Shown here: positions 24,990-34,366 of the stretch, piece after piece
Layout: the number at the start of each line of letters is the position of its first letter
Numbering within the stretch: the first letter of the stretch is position 1
From: Sphingobacteriales bacterium
Lineage (GTDB): Bacteria > Bacteroidota > Bacteroidia > Chitinophagales > CAIOSU01
Assembly: GCA_027483645.1 (NCBI GenBank)
Contig: JAIXUD010000004.1
Coordinates: 91,686 to 155,685 of the forward strand
Direction: 5' to 3'
DNA: 64,000 nucleotides
Position numbers and translations under genes: made by a program
The notes under the pieces: generated by a model
What the model was told of the DNA's origin: nothing
What the model saw: only the letters and a program-made list of their open reading frames with translations
Databases searched by the model: none

Positions 24990-26438
24990 ATGAAGAATAG
25001 TAAACTCCTTGATTTATTTCAATTGTTGACGGCAAAAGAGCGGCCGCGGTTGCAGGAGTTGGTGTATTCGCCCTATTATAATAAGCACCAGAACTCGCAA
25101 AAGTTGCTTACTTACATACTGGAGCACTTTGACGCAGGCTTCGACAGTGGGCTGCTTACTAAAGAGGCAGCGTTCAAAGCCATCTTCCCTACTGAGCCTT
25201 ATGATGTGCAGCGCATTAAAGATGTAATGACCCTACTTACCCGACAAGTGGAGCAATACCTACAGCTTGCCAACTATGAAAAAGAGCCGCTGGCAGGGCA
25301 GCACCATTTATTAAGGGAACTGCGAACCCGAAAAACATCCAAATACTTTGAGCAGGCCGAGCGTCAAATGCGGTTGTCGCTGGAGAAAACCAAAGATGAT
25401 GGCGAACGCCACCGCTGGAGCTACGAGCTAGAGAGCGAAGCGGACACGTACTTTATGTCTCAATCTGCCAGAGCACAGCACCAGAGCATTCAGCACCGCG
25501 CTAACCACCTAGACCGGTACTATCTGCTGAACAAGCTGCGGGTAAGCTGCGAAATGATTAACCGCAGCAACATTATCAAAGTAAAGTACGAAACTCCCTT
25601 TTTGGATGAAGTGTGCCAGCACCTAGACGAGAACCCCGAACGCTACGCCGAGGAAAAGCTGGTGTTTGCTTACTACCGCATCTTAAAAGCCCTTACCGAG
25701 CCTGATAACGAGGAGCACTACAATGCGCTTATCAAGTATTTAAACGAGCACGCCACCGCCTTCGATTTGGATGAGGCACGTGGCATATACGATTATGCTA
25801 AAAACTACTGCATCAAGAAAATTAACAGTGGTAAAAGCGAGTATCTTCAACGGTTGTTTGAAGTATATAAGGCATTGCTGGAAAACCAAATCATCTACCA
25901 AAATGGCATCCTCACCGAGTGGGATTATAAGAACATTGTGACCGTGGCTACGCGCCAAAAGGAATTTGACTGGTGCCATGCCTTTATTGAGCATAACCGC
26001 CCGCTGCTGGACCCTACCCAGCGCGACAATGCCTACACCTACAACCTGGCCATGTATCACTACAGCCGCAACCAGTTTAAAGAGGCCATGACCTTGCTGC
26101 GCGATGTAGAGTTTACGGACATATATTATAGCCTGGGCGCCAAAACCACCCTATTGCGCACCTACTATGAGCTGGACGAGCTGGATGCGTTCTTTAATAT
26201 GATTGACACCTTCCGCACCTATCTTAAGCGCAACAAGCTCATCAGTGAGTACCAATATACCGTTAACAACAACCTGCTGAAATTTGCGAAGAAGCTGGCG
26301 GGGCTGAAGAATAAGAAGGGTGTAATCTCCAAAAACGCTTACGATAAGGAACACCAAGAACTACAAAAGGCCATTGCCAATACCCCACAAATAACCAATG
26401 TGGATTGGTTGAAGGTTAAGTTGGCGGAGTTGGGATAA
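24990..26438 (+). CDS. Alpha-helical repeat protein of unknown function
   Basis: A 482-residue cytosolic protein rich in helix-forming and charged residues, without signal peptide. Pairs of helices with tetratricopeptide-like spacing (for example YNLAMYHYSRNQFKEAMTLL near residue 350) suggest a helical-repeat scaffold. I do not recognise a named family; similar long helical proteins of unknown role occur in Bacteroidota. It stands alone and is divergent from the T9SS gene. The C-terminus ends in NVDWLKVKLAELG. Confidence 0.7.
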   Translation: MKNSKLLDLFQLLTAKERPRLQELVYSPYYNKHQNSQKLLTYILEHFDAGFDSGLLTKEAAFKAIFPTEPYDVQRIKDVMTLLTRQVEQYLQLANYEKEPLAGQHHLLRELRTRKTSKYFEQAERQMRLSLEKTKDDGERHRWSYELESEADTYFMSQSARAQHQSIQHRANHLDRYYLLNKLRVSCEMINRSNIIKVKYETPFLDEVCQHLDENPERYAEEKLVFAYYRILKALTEPDNEEHYNALIKYLNEHATAFDLDEARGIYDYAKNYCIKKINSGKSEYLQRLFEVYKALLENQIIYQNGILTEWDYKNIVTVATRQKEFDWCHAFIEHNRPLLDPTQRDNAYTYNLAMYHYSRNQFKEAMTLLRDVEFTDIYYSLGAKTTLLRTYYELDELDAFFNMIDTFRTYLKRNKLISEYQYTVNNNLLKFAKKLAGLKNKKGVISKNAYDKEHQELQKAIANTPQITNVDWLKVKLAELG

Positions 26439-26716
26439 AACAATGCTATGCCTATCTTCTACTTCGCAATAATGTTTGGATAAGCGCTAAAGGATGACAC
26501 CGCGCGACCACTCAACCCAATGTGTTTTGTCGTCCACGAAATGAATGTTGCTGAGGGTTTGCGAGCCTTTCCTCTCCCATTGCCGTCATTGCGAGGATTG
26601 ACACGAAGCTTTTCGTGTAGTAGCATGACGAAGCAATCCGCTGACCCGAAGCAAAGCGCTCATCAACCGCAGTTTTGTCGTCCAGAAAGTTAGCGGTGGC
26701 GAGGTTCTCCATGGAA
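26439..26716. other. Intergenic stretch between the helical protein and lon
   Basis: Contains a GTCATTGCGAGG-type dispersed repeat (26584..26640), and no convincing gene. A short phrase TTTTGTCGTCCA occurs twice, at about 26525 and 26675. The stretch reads as decayed or repeat-derived sequence. Confidence 0.6.
26584..26640 (+). repeat. GTCATTGCGAGG-type dispersed repeat
   Basis: Begins GTCATTGCGAGG and ends with GAAGCAATCCG, the paired edges also seen at 29461..29517 and, inverted, at 29607..29656. Confidence 0.6.
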
Positions 26717-26759
26717 ATAAAAAACACCCCGCTACATCTATCAAATGCAGCGGGGTGTT
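26717..26759 (-). terminator. Intrinsic terminator of lon
   Basis: On the minus strand an 11-bp stem (AACACCCCGCT with AGCGGGGTGTT, at 26749..26759 and 26723..26733) is followed by TTTTTTAT. It lies 23 bases after the lon stop codon. Confidence 0.85.
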
Positions 26760-26782
26760 CTCAATATCGTTTAAAAAAACTC

Positions 26783-29200
26783 TTACTTCTTCTTCCCAAC
26801 CTTAGCACCCACCGGCTCCAGCGCCAGTTCCAGCACTTCTTCCATCCTTTCCACATAATGGAAGGTCAACCCTTCCAAGTATTCGGCAGGGATTTCGGCG
26901 ATGTCGCGCTTGTTGGTTTTGCAGAGGATGATTTCTTTGAGGCCGGAGCGCTTGGCGGCCAGTATCTTCTCTTTGATACCGCCTACTGGCAACACCTTGC
27001 CGCGCAGGGTTATCTCGCCCGTCATGGCCAGGTACGGCTTAATGGCGCGGCCAGTAAAGGCAGAGGCCAGCGCGGTAAGCATGGTAATGCCCGCCGATGG
27101 GCCGTCTTTAGGGATGGCGCCTTCGGGCACGTGTATGTGCACGTTCCAAGCACTGAAATCTTCCACATCCACACCTAGCTTCTCAGTATTGGCGCGTATG
27201 TAGCTTAGGGCCGTGGTGGCGCTTTCTTTCATCACATCGCCCAGATTGCCTGTAAGGGTCAGTATGCCCTTACCTTTGCTAAGGCTGGCCTCGATAAAGA
27301 GAATGTCGCCACCTACTGAAGTCCATGCCAAGCCGATGGCCACCCCTGCGGGCTGTTTTTCGGTAAAGATGTCGCGGTCGTAGCGCTCGGCACCCAGTAT
27401 CTTATGCAACTGGTCTTTGCTGATTACAGGGTTGTACTCCTCGTTCATCGCCACGTGCTTGGCCACGAAGCGCATAATGCCCGCCAGTTGCCGGTCCAGC
27501 TCGCGCACCCCGGCTTCGCGGGTATATTTATCAATAATGGCCTCCAGCACCTTGTCGCTGATCTTCACCTGGTTGGGCTTGATGCCGTGGTCGGTGCGGG
27601 TTTTAGGTACTAGGTGGCGCTTGGCAATCTCAATTTTTTCCTCCACGCTGTAGCCGCCCAGCATAATAATTTCCATACGGTCGCGCAGGGCGGGCTGTAT
27701 GGTGTTCAGGCTGTTGGCAGTAGCTATGAAAAGCACTTTGCTCAAGTCATATTCCAGCTCCAAGTAATTGTCATAGAAGGCATTGTTCTGCTCGGGGTCC
27801 AGCACTTCCAACAGGGCGCTCGATGGATCGCCACGGAAATCCGTGCCTACCTTATCCACCTCATCTAATATAAACACAGGGTTGCCGGTCTTTACCTTTT
27901 TGATGCTCTGTATCACACGGCCCGGCATCGCGCCGATGTAGGTTTTGCGGTGGCCACGTATCTCGCTCTCATCGTGCAGGCCGCCGAGCGACATCCTCAC
28001 GTACTTCCTGTTCAACGACTGCGCAATGCTGCGCCCCAGCGAGGTTTTACCCACACCCGGAGGGCCTACGAAACATAGTATCGGGCTCTTCATGTCTCCC
28101 TTCAGTTTCAGCACGGCGAGGTATTCCAGTATACGGTCTTTTATCTTATCGAGGCCGTAGTGGTCCTTGTCCAATATTTTACGCGCCTTGCTCAAGTCAA
28201 AGTTGTCCTTAGTATATTCTTCCCAAGGTAGTTCTAGCAACAGGTCCAGGTAGTTCAAGCTCACCGAGTATTCGGCGGCAGCGGCGTTCATGCGCTCCAG
28301 CTTCTCCAGTTCCTTGGTAAAAGTATCCTGTACCGGCTTGCTCCATTTCTTGCCTCTCGATTTCTCTTTCAGGCGCTTAATATCGGGGTTAAACTCATCG
28401 GCACCCAACTCTTCCTGAATGGTTTTCAATTGTTGGTGCAAGAAGTAATCCTTCTGCTGCTTCTCAATATCGCTCTTTACCTTGCTCTGTATGCGGTTGC
28501 GCAGCTCCAGCATTTGCAGCTCTTTGTTGAGGTGTGTAAGCACCATCTGCGAGCGCTTATACAGGTCGTCTTCTGCTAAAATAGCCTGCTTCTCAACCAG
28601 CTCGTTATTTAGGTTGGAAGAGATAAAATGCATCAAGAAAGTAGGGCTATCAATGTTCTTCAACACAATAGCGGCCTCCGAAGGAATGTTGGGTGCCAAG
28701 CGGATAATCTCGCCAGCCAACTCTTTGATGTTTGCCACGGTAGCGTTAAACTCATCTGTGTTGCTCGGCTGCTCTTCGGCCAAGTACTCCACCTTGGCGC
28801 GGATGTACGGGTCTTCCTTGGTAAACTCCTTGATTTTGAAACGCTGCTTGCCCTGTATGATTACGGTATTACTGCCGTCGGGCATCTTCAACAGTTTCAC
28901 AATGCGGGCAACGGTACCAATCTCGCTAAGGTCCTTGGTTTCAGGGTCCTCCACTCGGGCATCTTGCTGCGCCACCACGCCGATAATTTTATCGGCTTTG
29001 TATGCTTCCTTCACCGCCTTCAGCGATTTATCGCGCCCAACGGTAATGGGTATCACCACACCGGGGTACAGCACCGTGTTTCGCAGCGGCAGTATCGGCA
29101 GGCTTTCTTTATAGGTTTCCTTTTTGCTGTCGTCTTCTTCCTCGATAGACATCATCGGCAAAAACTCCACCTCATCGTCTCCAAATGGTAAATTGAACAT
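26783..29200 (-). CDS. lon: ATP-dependent protease La (LonA)
   Basis: An 805-residue single-chain AAA+ serine protease. The N-terminal substrate domain (residues 35-240) starts with LPILPLRNTVLYPGV. The ATPase domain has Walker A GPPGVGKTSLG near residue 384 and Walker B PVFILDEVDKV near 445. The protease domain has the catalytic serine in PKDGPSAGITM near 706 and the lysine in GGIKEKILAAKR near 745, so the dyad is intact. It degrades damaged and regulatory proteins in the cytosol. It is monocistronic with a strong terminator. No heat-shock operator was recognised upstream. Confidence 0.96.
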   Translation of the reverse strand: MFNLPFGDDEVEFLPMMSIEEEDDSKKETYKESLPILPLRNTVLYPGVVIPITVGRDKSLKAVKEAYKADKIIGVVAQQDARVEDPETKDLSEIGTVARIVKLLKMPDGSNTVIIQGKQRFKIKEFTKEDPYIRAKVEYLAEEQPSNTDEFNATVANIKELAGEIIRLAPNIPSEAAIVLKNIDSPTFLMHFISSNLNNELVEKQAILAEDDLYKRSQMVLTHLNKELQMLELRNRIQSKVKSDIEKQQKDYFLHQQLKTIQEELGADEFNPDIKRLKEKSRGKKWSKPVQDTFTKELEKLERMNAAAAEYSVSLNYLDLLLELPWEEYTKDNFDLSKARKILDKDHYGLDKIKDRILEYLAVLKLKGDMKSPILCFVGPPGVGKTSLGRSIAQSLNRKYVRMSLGGLHDESEIRGHRKTYIGAMPGRVIQSIKKVKTGNPVFILDEVDKVGTDFRGDPSSALLEVLDPEQNNAFYDNYLELEYDLSKVLFIATANSLNTIQPALRDRMEIIMLGGYSVEEKIEIAKRHLVPKTRTDHGIKPNQVKISDKVLEAIIDKYTREAGVRELDRQLAGIMRFVAKHVAMNEEYNPVISKDQLHKILGAERYDRDIFTEKQPAGVAIGLAWTSVGGDILFIEASLSKGKGILTLTGNLGDVMKESATTALSYIRANTEKLGVDVEDFSAWNVHIHVPEGAIPKDGPSAGITMLTALASAFTGRAIKPYLAMTGEITLRGKVLPVGGIKEKILAAKRSGLKEIILCKTNKRDIAEIPAEYLEGLTFHYVERMEEVLELALEPVGAKVGKKK

Positions 29201-29382
29201 CTTTTATAGACTCAAGATTTGTAGACACAGAACACTAGGCTTTGGGCGTTGCGTGAAATGTCGTTTTTATTGAATAGGTAGCAAGATAAAGGACACGGGG
29301 CAGAAGAACAATTAAAATAGGTGTTTTCCGTCACAATGTCACTTACTATCAAGTCGGATGGTTAAGTCAAGTATTGTGCCAC

Positions 29383-29425
29383 TTGTCTGAATCAAAATTT
29401 ACAGAATTTAAGAATTGTAGAATTC
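29383..29425 (+). repeat. 43-nt dispersed repeat, copy 1 (outer left arm)
   Basis: Starts TTGTCTGAATCA and ends GTAGAATTC. Inverted copy at 29698..29740 (one mismatch); other copies at 37368..37410 and 61494..61536. Confidence 0.9.
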
Positions 29426-29460
29426 TATCGTGTACGTTAAAGCGAAGCTACAGAACTAAC

Positions 29461-29517
29461 GTCATTGCGAGGAGCGACTTTGCGCCTTTCGCGCAATGGA
29501 GCGACGCGGCAATCCCT
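29461..29517 (+). repeat. GTCATTGCGAGG-type repeat (inner left arm)
   Basis: Begins GTCATTGCGAGG and ends GGCAATCCC. The related inverted copy is at 29607..29656. Confidence 0.65.
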
Positions 29518-29606
29518 ACCCCCAGAGCATGATATGCATTGACCAAGGCACCAAACATATTATGTATTGGCTTCTCCGATAATCGACCATCATTTTCCAT
29601 AGCATT

Positions 29607-29656
29607 GGATTGCTTCGTCACTCCAATCTCGCGAAAAGCTCGAAAGTCATTCCTCG
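29607..29656 (-). repeat. GTCATTGCGAGG-type repeat (inner right arm)
   Basis: Inverted relative of 29461..29517; its minus strand begins TTGCGAGGAATGACT and ends AAGCAATCC. Confidence 0.6.
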
Positions 29657-29697
29657 CAATGGCGTTCGTTTTGCGAGGCTCGCCATTTGCACACAAC

Positions 29698-29740
29698 GAA
29701 TTCTACAATTCTTAAATTCTGTAAATTCTGATTCAGACAA
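29698..29740 (-). repeat. 43-nt dispersed repeat, copy 2 (outer right arm)
   Basis: Reverse complement of 29383..29425 with one mismatch over 43 nt. Confidence 0.9.
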
Positions 29741-29744
29741 CCAC

Positions 29745-30365
29745 CTACTTATAATCCAATATGCTCAACCTTTCCTCGCAAAACCCATACTCCTCGGGCC
29801 TATTGGAGCTTACGATTACTAAGCGATTGCTGCGGTGTTGGGCGAGTAGATTGAGATACCAGTTAAGGCCCACTTCATCTAGGTTGGTGGCGGGCTCGTC
29901 GAGAAGGAGGATGGGGGTGTCGGATAGGATGCTAAGGGCAAGTTTTACCCTTTGTTTCATACCCGAAGAAAAATTAAGTATTTGCTTGTTGGCGTGAGCG
30001 GCTAAGCCAGTCAATGCCAATATGTCATTAGGTTGCAGGTTTTGGCGGAAGGGTTTGAATTGCTGATGAAAGCGTATTTGCTCCAGCAGGGTCATTTCTT
30101 CAACCAGTTGGATATAAGGGCCAGAGTAACTTACTTGACGAAATACCTCTTCAACAGGTATTGGTTTGTTGTTGAAACTGTACACGATGGAACCTGCCGA
30201 AGGCGAAACCGCCCCGGAAACTATTTGCATTAATGTGCTTTTGCCTGAGCCGTTTGGGCCAAGGATGGCATAAGCCTTGTTGTTTTCAAAGGTGTAGGTA
30301 AGGTCTTTGATGACCCATTCGAGCTCGAAGCGCTTGCGTACTTTATCGAGCTTAATCATTTCCAT
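29745..30365 (-). CDS. ABC transporter ATP-binding protein
   Basis: A 206-residue ATPase subunit with Walker A LGPNGSGKSTLMQ near residue 34, signature NFSSGMKQRVKLALS near 132, and Walker B PILLLDEPATNLDE near 149. No membrane partner is adjacent. The start overlaps the end of lpxA by 14 bases, making it the last gene of the lpxD-lpxC/fabZ-lpxA transcript. A role in envelope lipid or protein export is plausible from the location but not shown. The short length indicates a single nucleotide-binding domain. Confidence 0.88.
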   Translation of the reverse strand: MEMIKLDKVRKRFELEWVIKDLTYTFENNKAYAILGPNGSGKSTLMQIVSGAVSPSAGSIVYSFNNKPIPVEEVFRQVSYSGPYIQLVEEMTLLEQIRFHQQFKPFRQNLQPNDILALTGLAAHANKQILNFSSGMKQRVKLALSILSDTPILLLDEPATNLDEVGLNWYLNLLAQHRSNRLVIVSSNRPEEYGFCEERLSILDYK

Positions 30366-31146
30366 TGCGCTGGCGGAAACCTTTCATAATACCCCGAACC
30401 GAATCGCGGATAAAGCTGATAATATGGTCGCGCTCTGGCGATGCAGGTACCGATGCCTCGATAATGTTGAGGGCGATACTCACGTTGCTGTGCTGCACGA
30501 AAAGGATGCGGTAGATGTCGAGGATGTGGTTGATTTGCTCGGTGCTATACCCACGGCGGCGAAGGCCCACCGAGTTTACACCTACATAGCTCAAAGGGAA
30601 ACGACCGGCCTTTACATATGGCGGAATATCTTTACCAACCAATGCGCCGCCAGAAAGAAACGCGTGTGCACCAATCTTTACGAACTGGTGGATGGCGCTC
30701 ATGCCGCCGATGATGGCGTAGTCGTCAATTTCGATGTGGCCGGCCAGGTTTACGCAGTTGGCCAGCACCACATTGTTGCCGATGTAGCAATCGTGCGCAA
30801 TGTGCACGTAGGCCATCAGCAGGCAATCATTTCCGATAACGGTTTTGTTGGTGTGCTGGGTGCCGCGGTTGATGGTAACACACTCGCGGATAACCACGTT
30901 GTTGCCAATTTCCACTACCGACGATTCCCCACGGAACTTCAAATCCTGTGGCACGGCCGAAATAACCGCCCCCGGGAAAATCTTACAGTTCTTGCCTATT
31001 CGGGCGCCTTCCATAATGGTCACGTTGGAGCCTATCCAAGTTCCCTCTCCAATTTCCACATCTTTATGGATGGTGGTAAACGGCTCTATCACTACATTAT
31101 CGGCTATCTTGGCCGATGGGTGTATATATGCTAGTGGTTGGTTCAT
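30352..31146 (-). CDS. lpxA: UDP-N-acetylglucosamine acyltransferase
   Basis: Adds a 3-hydroxyacyl chain to UDP-GlcNAc, the first step of lipid A synthesis. The 264-residue left-handed beta-helix protein begins PLAYIHPSAKIADN and carries hexapeptide repeats up to about residue 190. The catalytic histidine region is LMAYVHIAHDCYIGNN near residue 128. The helical C-terminal domain starts at GLRRRGYSTEQINHI near 203. Its ATG overlaps the lpxC-fabZ stop by four bases. Confidence 0.96.
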   Translation of the reverse strand: MNQPLAYIHPSAKIADNVVIEPFTTIHKDVEIGEGTWIGSNVTIMEGARIGKNCKIFPGAVISAVPQDLKFRGESSVVEIGNNVVIRECVTINRGTQHTNKTVIGNDCLLMAYVHIAHDCYIGNNVVLANCVNLAGHIEIDDYAIIGGMSAIHQFVKIGAHAFLSGGALVGKDIPPYVKAGRFPLSYVGVNSVGLRRRGYSTEQINHILDIYRILFVQHSNVSIALNIIEASVPASPERDHIISFIRDSVRGIMKGFRQRNGND

Positions 31147-32546
31147 GCCTGTGGTTCCCTTTTCATAATCTTGGCCATTAACAATGCTTCTGATGCTATT
31201 TTATCACCCACGTACGCGGTGCCTTTCATTTCGCAAATGCCGCGGCGGATGGGGCTAAGGAGTTCTAGTTTCAAAACAAGGGTATCGCCTGGGCCTACTT
31301 TGTTTTTAAAGCGGGCTTGGTCTATTTTAAGGAAGTAAGTATCGTAATTCTCCGGGTCGGGCACAGTGCTCAAGGCAAGGATGCCACCGGCTTGCGCCAA
31401 AGCCTCCAGTTGCAATACGCCTGGCATTACTGGGTTGCCAGGGAAGTGCCCTTGAAAAAACGGCTCGTTAAACGTAACGTTTTTGATGCCTACCACGTGC
31501 TTGTCGCTCATCTCTACAATCTTATCTACTAACAAAAAAGGGTATTTGTGCGGCAGTATCTTTTCTATTTGCTTAATGTCGTATACTGGCGTTTGCAGCG
31601 GGTCGTACTTGGGTATGTCTTCTTTGTTGCGGTTCTCTTTTATGTATGCTTTTATGACCTTCGCCATTTGCACGTTAGCTGCGTGGCCGGGTCGTGCCGC
31701 TACAATCCGGCCTTTGATCGGGCGGCCTACTAGGGCTAAATCACCCAACAAATCCAACAACTTATGTCGGGCAGGCTCATTCTCATGCCTGAGCTCGATA
31801 TTGCTAAGGATACCTGTACTTTCTACCCGCACCTTAGGTTTATTTAGCACTCTGGCCAAGTGGTCAAGTTCATCCTCGCTTACTTCGCGGTCAACTACTA
31901 CAATGGCGTTGCTCAGGTCTCCGCCTTTGATTAGGTTTTGTTTTACCAAAAACTCTATCTCGTGTAGAAAGCAGAAGGTACGCGCACCGCTGGCATATTC
32001 CTCAAAGTCCTCTACCCTATCCAAGTGCGCATGCTGCGTGCCAATTACCTTGGAGTTGTAATCAATCATCACCGTAAGGCGATAACCGTTATCGGGCACG
32101 GCCACAATCTCCACTTGGTTTTTGGCGTCTTTGTACTCCAATATGGTATCCAGCACAAAGTAGTTGCGCGGCGAGTCTTGTTGCTCAGTACCGGCCTCAT
32201 GCAGGGCTTTGATGTAGGGCATGGCGCTACCATCCAAAATCGGCACTTCCATGCTGTCAATCTCCACTAGCACATTGTCAATCTGCAAACCAACCAAGGC
32301 GGCCAGCAAATGCTCCACAGTAGCCACGCGGCCGCCATTTTGCTCAAGCGTAGTGCCACGGCTTATGTCTACCACCAAATCCACATCGGCATTGATGGTA
32401 GGCCTCTCGGGCAAATCTATCCTCTGGAAACGGATACCATGATTCGGGGCGGCGGGTTTGAAGGTAACGGTAACGGGATGGCCGGTGTGCAGGCCAATGC
32501 CCGACAGGCTTACAGGCTGTTTAATCGTTTGTTGCTTATCGTTCAT
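31143..32546 (-). CDS. lpxC-fabZ: Bifunctional LpxC deacetylase / FabZ dehydratase
   Basis: A 467-residue fusion typical of Bacteroidota. Residues 1-305 are UDP-3-O-acyl-GlcNAc deacetylase, with the zinc motif ATVEHLLAAL near residue 75 and the second block LLDLLGDLALVGRPI near 262 with a histidine in RPGHAANVQ. Residues 325-467 are the 3-hydroxyacyl-ACP dehydratase FabZ (LPHKYPFLLVDKIVEM, then GHFPGNPVMPGVLQLEAL). The fusion joins a committed lipid A step to the fatty-acid elongation cycle that supplies its hydroxyacyl-ACP. It overlaps both neighbours by four bases. Confidence 0.96.
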   Translation of the reverse strand: MNDKQQTIKQPVSLSGIGLHTGHPVTVTFKPAAPNHGIRFQRIDLPERPTINADVDLVVDISRGTTLEQNGGRVATVEHLLAALVGLQIDNVLVEIDSMEVPILDGSAMPYIKALHEAGTEQQDSPRNYFVLDTILEYKDAKNQVEIVAVPDNGYRLTVMIDYNSKVIGTQHAHLDRVEDFEEYASGARTFCFLHEIEFLVKQNLIKGGDLSNAIVVVDREVSEDELDHLARVLNKPKVRVESTGILSNIELRHENEPARHKLLDLLGDLALVGRPIKGRIVAARPGHAANVQMAKVIKAYIKENRNKEDIPKYDPLQTPVYDIKQIEKILPHKYPFLLVDKIVEMSDKHVVGIKNVTFNEPFFQGHFPGNPVMPGVLQLEALAQAGGILALSTVPDPENYDTYFLKIDQARFKNKVGPGDTLVLKLELLSPIRRGICEMKGTAYVGDKIASEALLMAKIMKREPQA

Positions 32547-33595
32547 TCATCAGCAGGTTTCGTCAGTGCAGCCAATTTGTGCTCTAGCTCACGTAGGCGC
32601 CGTTCCATTTCGGGCAGGTTCCGTAAAGTTATAAAAGTTTTTATCTGCTTGTTGTAATCATAGGCCGGACTTCCAGCATAAGCGCCATTTGGTTGCCTAA
32701 TAGACTGTGCCACACCCGTTTGCGCTTGAAATTTACTGCCGTCGGCAATGGTAATATGCCCCGCAAAGCCTACTTGACCACCCACCATAACGTGTTTGCC
32801 CAGCTTGGTACTGCCCGAAATACCCGTTTGCGAGGCGATAACCGTGTGCTCTCCAATCTCCACGTTGTGGGCAACCTGAATTAAGTTATCCAGTTTCACC
32901 CCCTTACGGATGACGGTTGAGCCCAAGGTTGCCCTATCAATTACCGTGTTGGCACCTATCTCTACATCGTCTTCTATAACGACATTGCCGGTCTGCGGTA
33001 TCTTTTTAAAGCTGCCATCGGGCTGTGGCGCAAAGCCAAATCCATCAGAGCCAATTACCACTCCTGCGTGTACTACTACCCTACTCCCAACTACGCAATT
33101 GTAATACACTACTACGTTGGGATACAAGGTAGTATCTTTACCTACTTCAACTTTAGCTCCAATGTAGCAGCCTGGGTATATCTTCACATTATTGCCGATT
33201 ACCGCACCCTCGGCAATGTAGCTATTGGCACCTATATATACGTCATTACCCAGCTTAGCGGTGGGCGCTATAAAGCACGGTTGTTCTATTTTATGCTCTT
33301 GGGTTGATGCCGTCATGCTGGCGTACTTCTCCAGCAAAACGGTAAACGCCGAGTAAGGGTCTGCCACGCGAACCAAAGTAGCTTTTACGCCAACTGTTTT
33401 GATGAAGTCGTTGCCCACGATCAATATGCTAGCACCCGTTTTATCAGCAAAGTGGAGGTACTTAGGGTTGGCGATAAAGCTAAGGTCGCCAGCTTTGGCC
33501 TCTTCTATCTTGGCGAGGTTATTAACGGCTATACTGGGGTCGCCATCTACGGTTCCCTTCAGCCAACCAGCCAGTTCCTGTGCGGTAATTTGCAT
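32543..33595 (-). CDS. lpxD: UDP-3-O-(3-hydroxyacyl)glucosamine N-acyltransferase
   Basis: A 350-residue acyltransferase of lipid A synthesis acting after LpxC. The N-terminal uridine-binding domain spans residues 1-100 (LAKIEEAKAGDLSFIANPKY near 26). The hexapeptide-repeat helix follows with the catalytic histidine in IQVAHNVEIGEHTVIASQ near residue 238. The C-terminal helix ends in ERRLRELEHKLAALTKPA. It is the first gene of the lpxD-lpxC/fabZ-lpxA-ABC transcript. A heptamer repeat lies 22 bases before the ATG. Confidence 0.96.
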   Translation of the reverse strand: MQITAQELAGWLKGTVDGDPSIAVNNLAKIEEAKAGDLSFIANPKYLHFADKTGASILIVGNDFIKTVGVKATLVRVADPYSAFTVLLEKYASMTASTQEHKIEQPCFIAPTAKLGNDVYIGANSYIAEGAVIGNNVKIYPGCYIGAKVEVGKDTTLYPNVVVYYNCVVGSRVVVHAGVVIGSDGFGFAPQPDGSFKKIPQTGNVVIEDDVEIGANTVIDRATLGSTVIRKGVKLDNLIQVAHNVEIGEHTVIASQTGISGSTKLGKHVMVGGQVGFAGHITIADGSKFQAQTGVAQSIRQPNGAYAGSPAYDYNKQIKTFITLRNLPEMERRLRELEHKLAALTKPADE

Positions 33596-33616
33596 ATGGG
33601 CAAAGGTAGGTTATTT

Positions 33617-33647
33617 GGTCGATGGTCCATAGTCGATGGACGATGGA
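33617..33647. repeat. Heptanucleotide tandem repeat, family C (GGTCGAT/GGTCCAT)
   Basis: Units GGTCGAT, GGTCCAT, AGTCGAT, GGACGAT in 7-bp phase, upstream of the lpxD start codon. Confidence 0.75.
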
Positions 33648-33718
33648 AAAAATGTACTGCAATAAACGAAAAGATTATAGCGAAAATTATAATACATTTA
33701 TAATGATAAAGAGATCTT

Positions 33719-34333
33719 ATGTATTTAAGGATAGTGACTGCAAGCTTTTTTGTACTTATGCTTTTATCGTTTATCAGCAATGGGCAGACTACGACCAACA
33801 AGAAAGATCAATCAGCAAGAAAGGATTCATTGCTTCAAGTGCTAAATTTTGACACTACCAAAGTTTACGAGCCAATATGTTTAAACCTTAAAGGCAAGCC
33901 GGTAGTATCTTTAGGTCAAAAAAGGGAAAACTTATCTGATGAATTCCATTACAATTTAGACCCTAACGGAAAATACACTGACTTTGCCCCGAAAATTTGG
34001 GACTATTACTCTACCTATTATGTTGTGGAGCAAACCGAAGGTTCACTTAATGGTATGCTACATTTTTCGACCGATAACAACGGCAGAATTTTTACGGTAG
34101 GTGTAAACTGGTTGTTTGATATTTATGAGATGACCGAGGCGGCGGAACAGGAAATACTGACTACTTTATCAAAATTATATCCTTGCTTAAACAATCAATT
34201 AGACTTCGAAAACAGAAGGGAAGTTATTATCGAATCTAAAGATTATCTACAAACATTTAGACTTATATCTCCTGAAGAATTCGATAACAGTTTCAAAAAC
34301 TGGCGATTAAGCTATGCAGTTGAGATAAAATAA
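33719..34333 (+). CDS. Exported protein of unknown function
   Basis: A 204-residue protein with a signal peptide (MYLRIVTASFFVLMLLSF, cleavage probably after NGQ near residue 23). The mature part has a mixed alpha/beta pattern, including an FSTDNNGRIFTVGVNWLF strand pair near residue 116 and a helical segment from 140 to 158. I do not recognise the family. The DNA is clearly AT-richer than the lpx genes beside it, like the toxin-antitoxin genes that follow, so it belongs to the accessory islet. Confidence 0.65.
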   Translation: MYLRIVTASFFVLMLLSFISNGQTTTNKKDQSARKDSLLQVLNFDTTKVYEPICLNLKGKPVVSLGQKRENLSDEFHYNLDPNGKYTDFAPKIWDYYSTYYVVEQTEGSLNGMLHFSTDNNGRIFTVGVNWLFDIYEMTEAAEQEILTTLSKLYPCLNNQLDFENRREVIIESKDYLQTFRLISPEEFDNSFKNWRLSYAVEIK

Positions 34334-34366
34334 TCAATATGCGTCCGCACTTACCGAATCAAACCG

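Larger units (their letters stand above)
29201..29744. other. Repeat-rich intergenic region between lon and the ABC ATPase gene
   Basis: No credible gene. It contains an outer inverted pair of 43-nt repeats (29383..29425 and 29698..29740) that encloses a second, inverted pair of GTCATTGCGAGG-type repeats (29461..29517 and 29607..29656). Confidence 0.7.

Noticed and set aside
29448..29696. An 82-residue open frame on the minus strand
   Set aside because: It runs through the nested inverted repeats and reads as repeat translation (for example REIGVTKQSNA), with no family resemblance.
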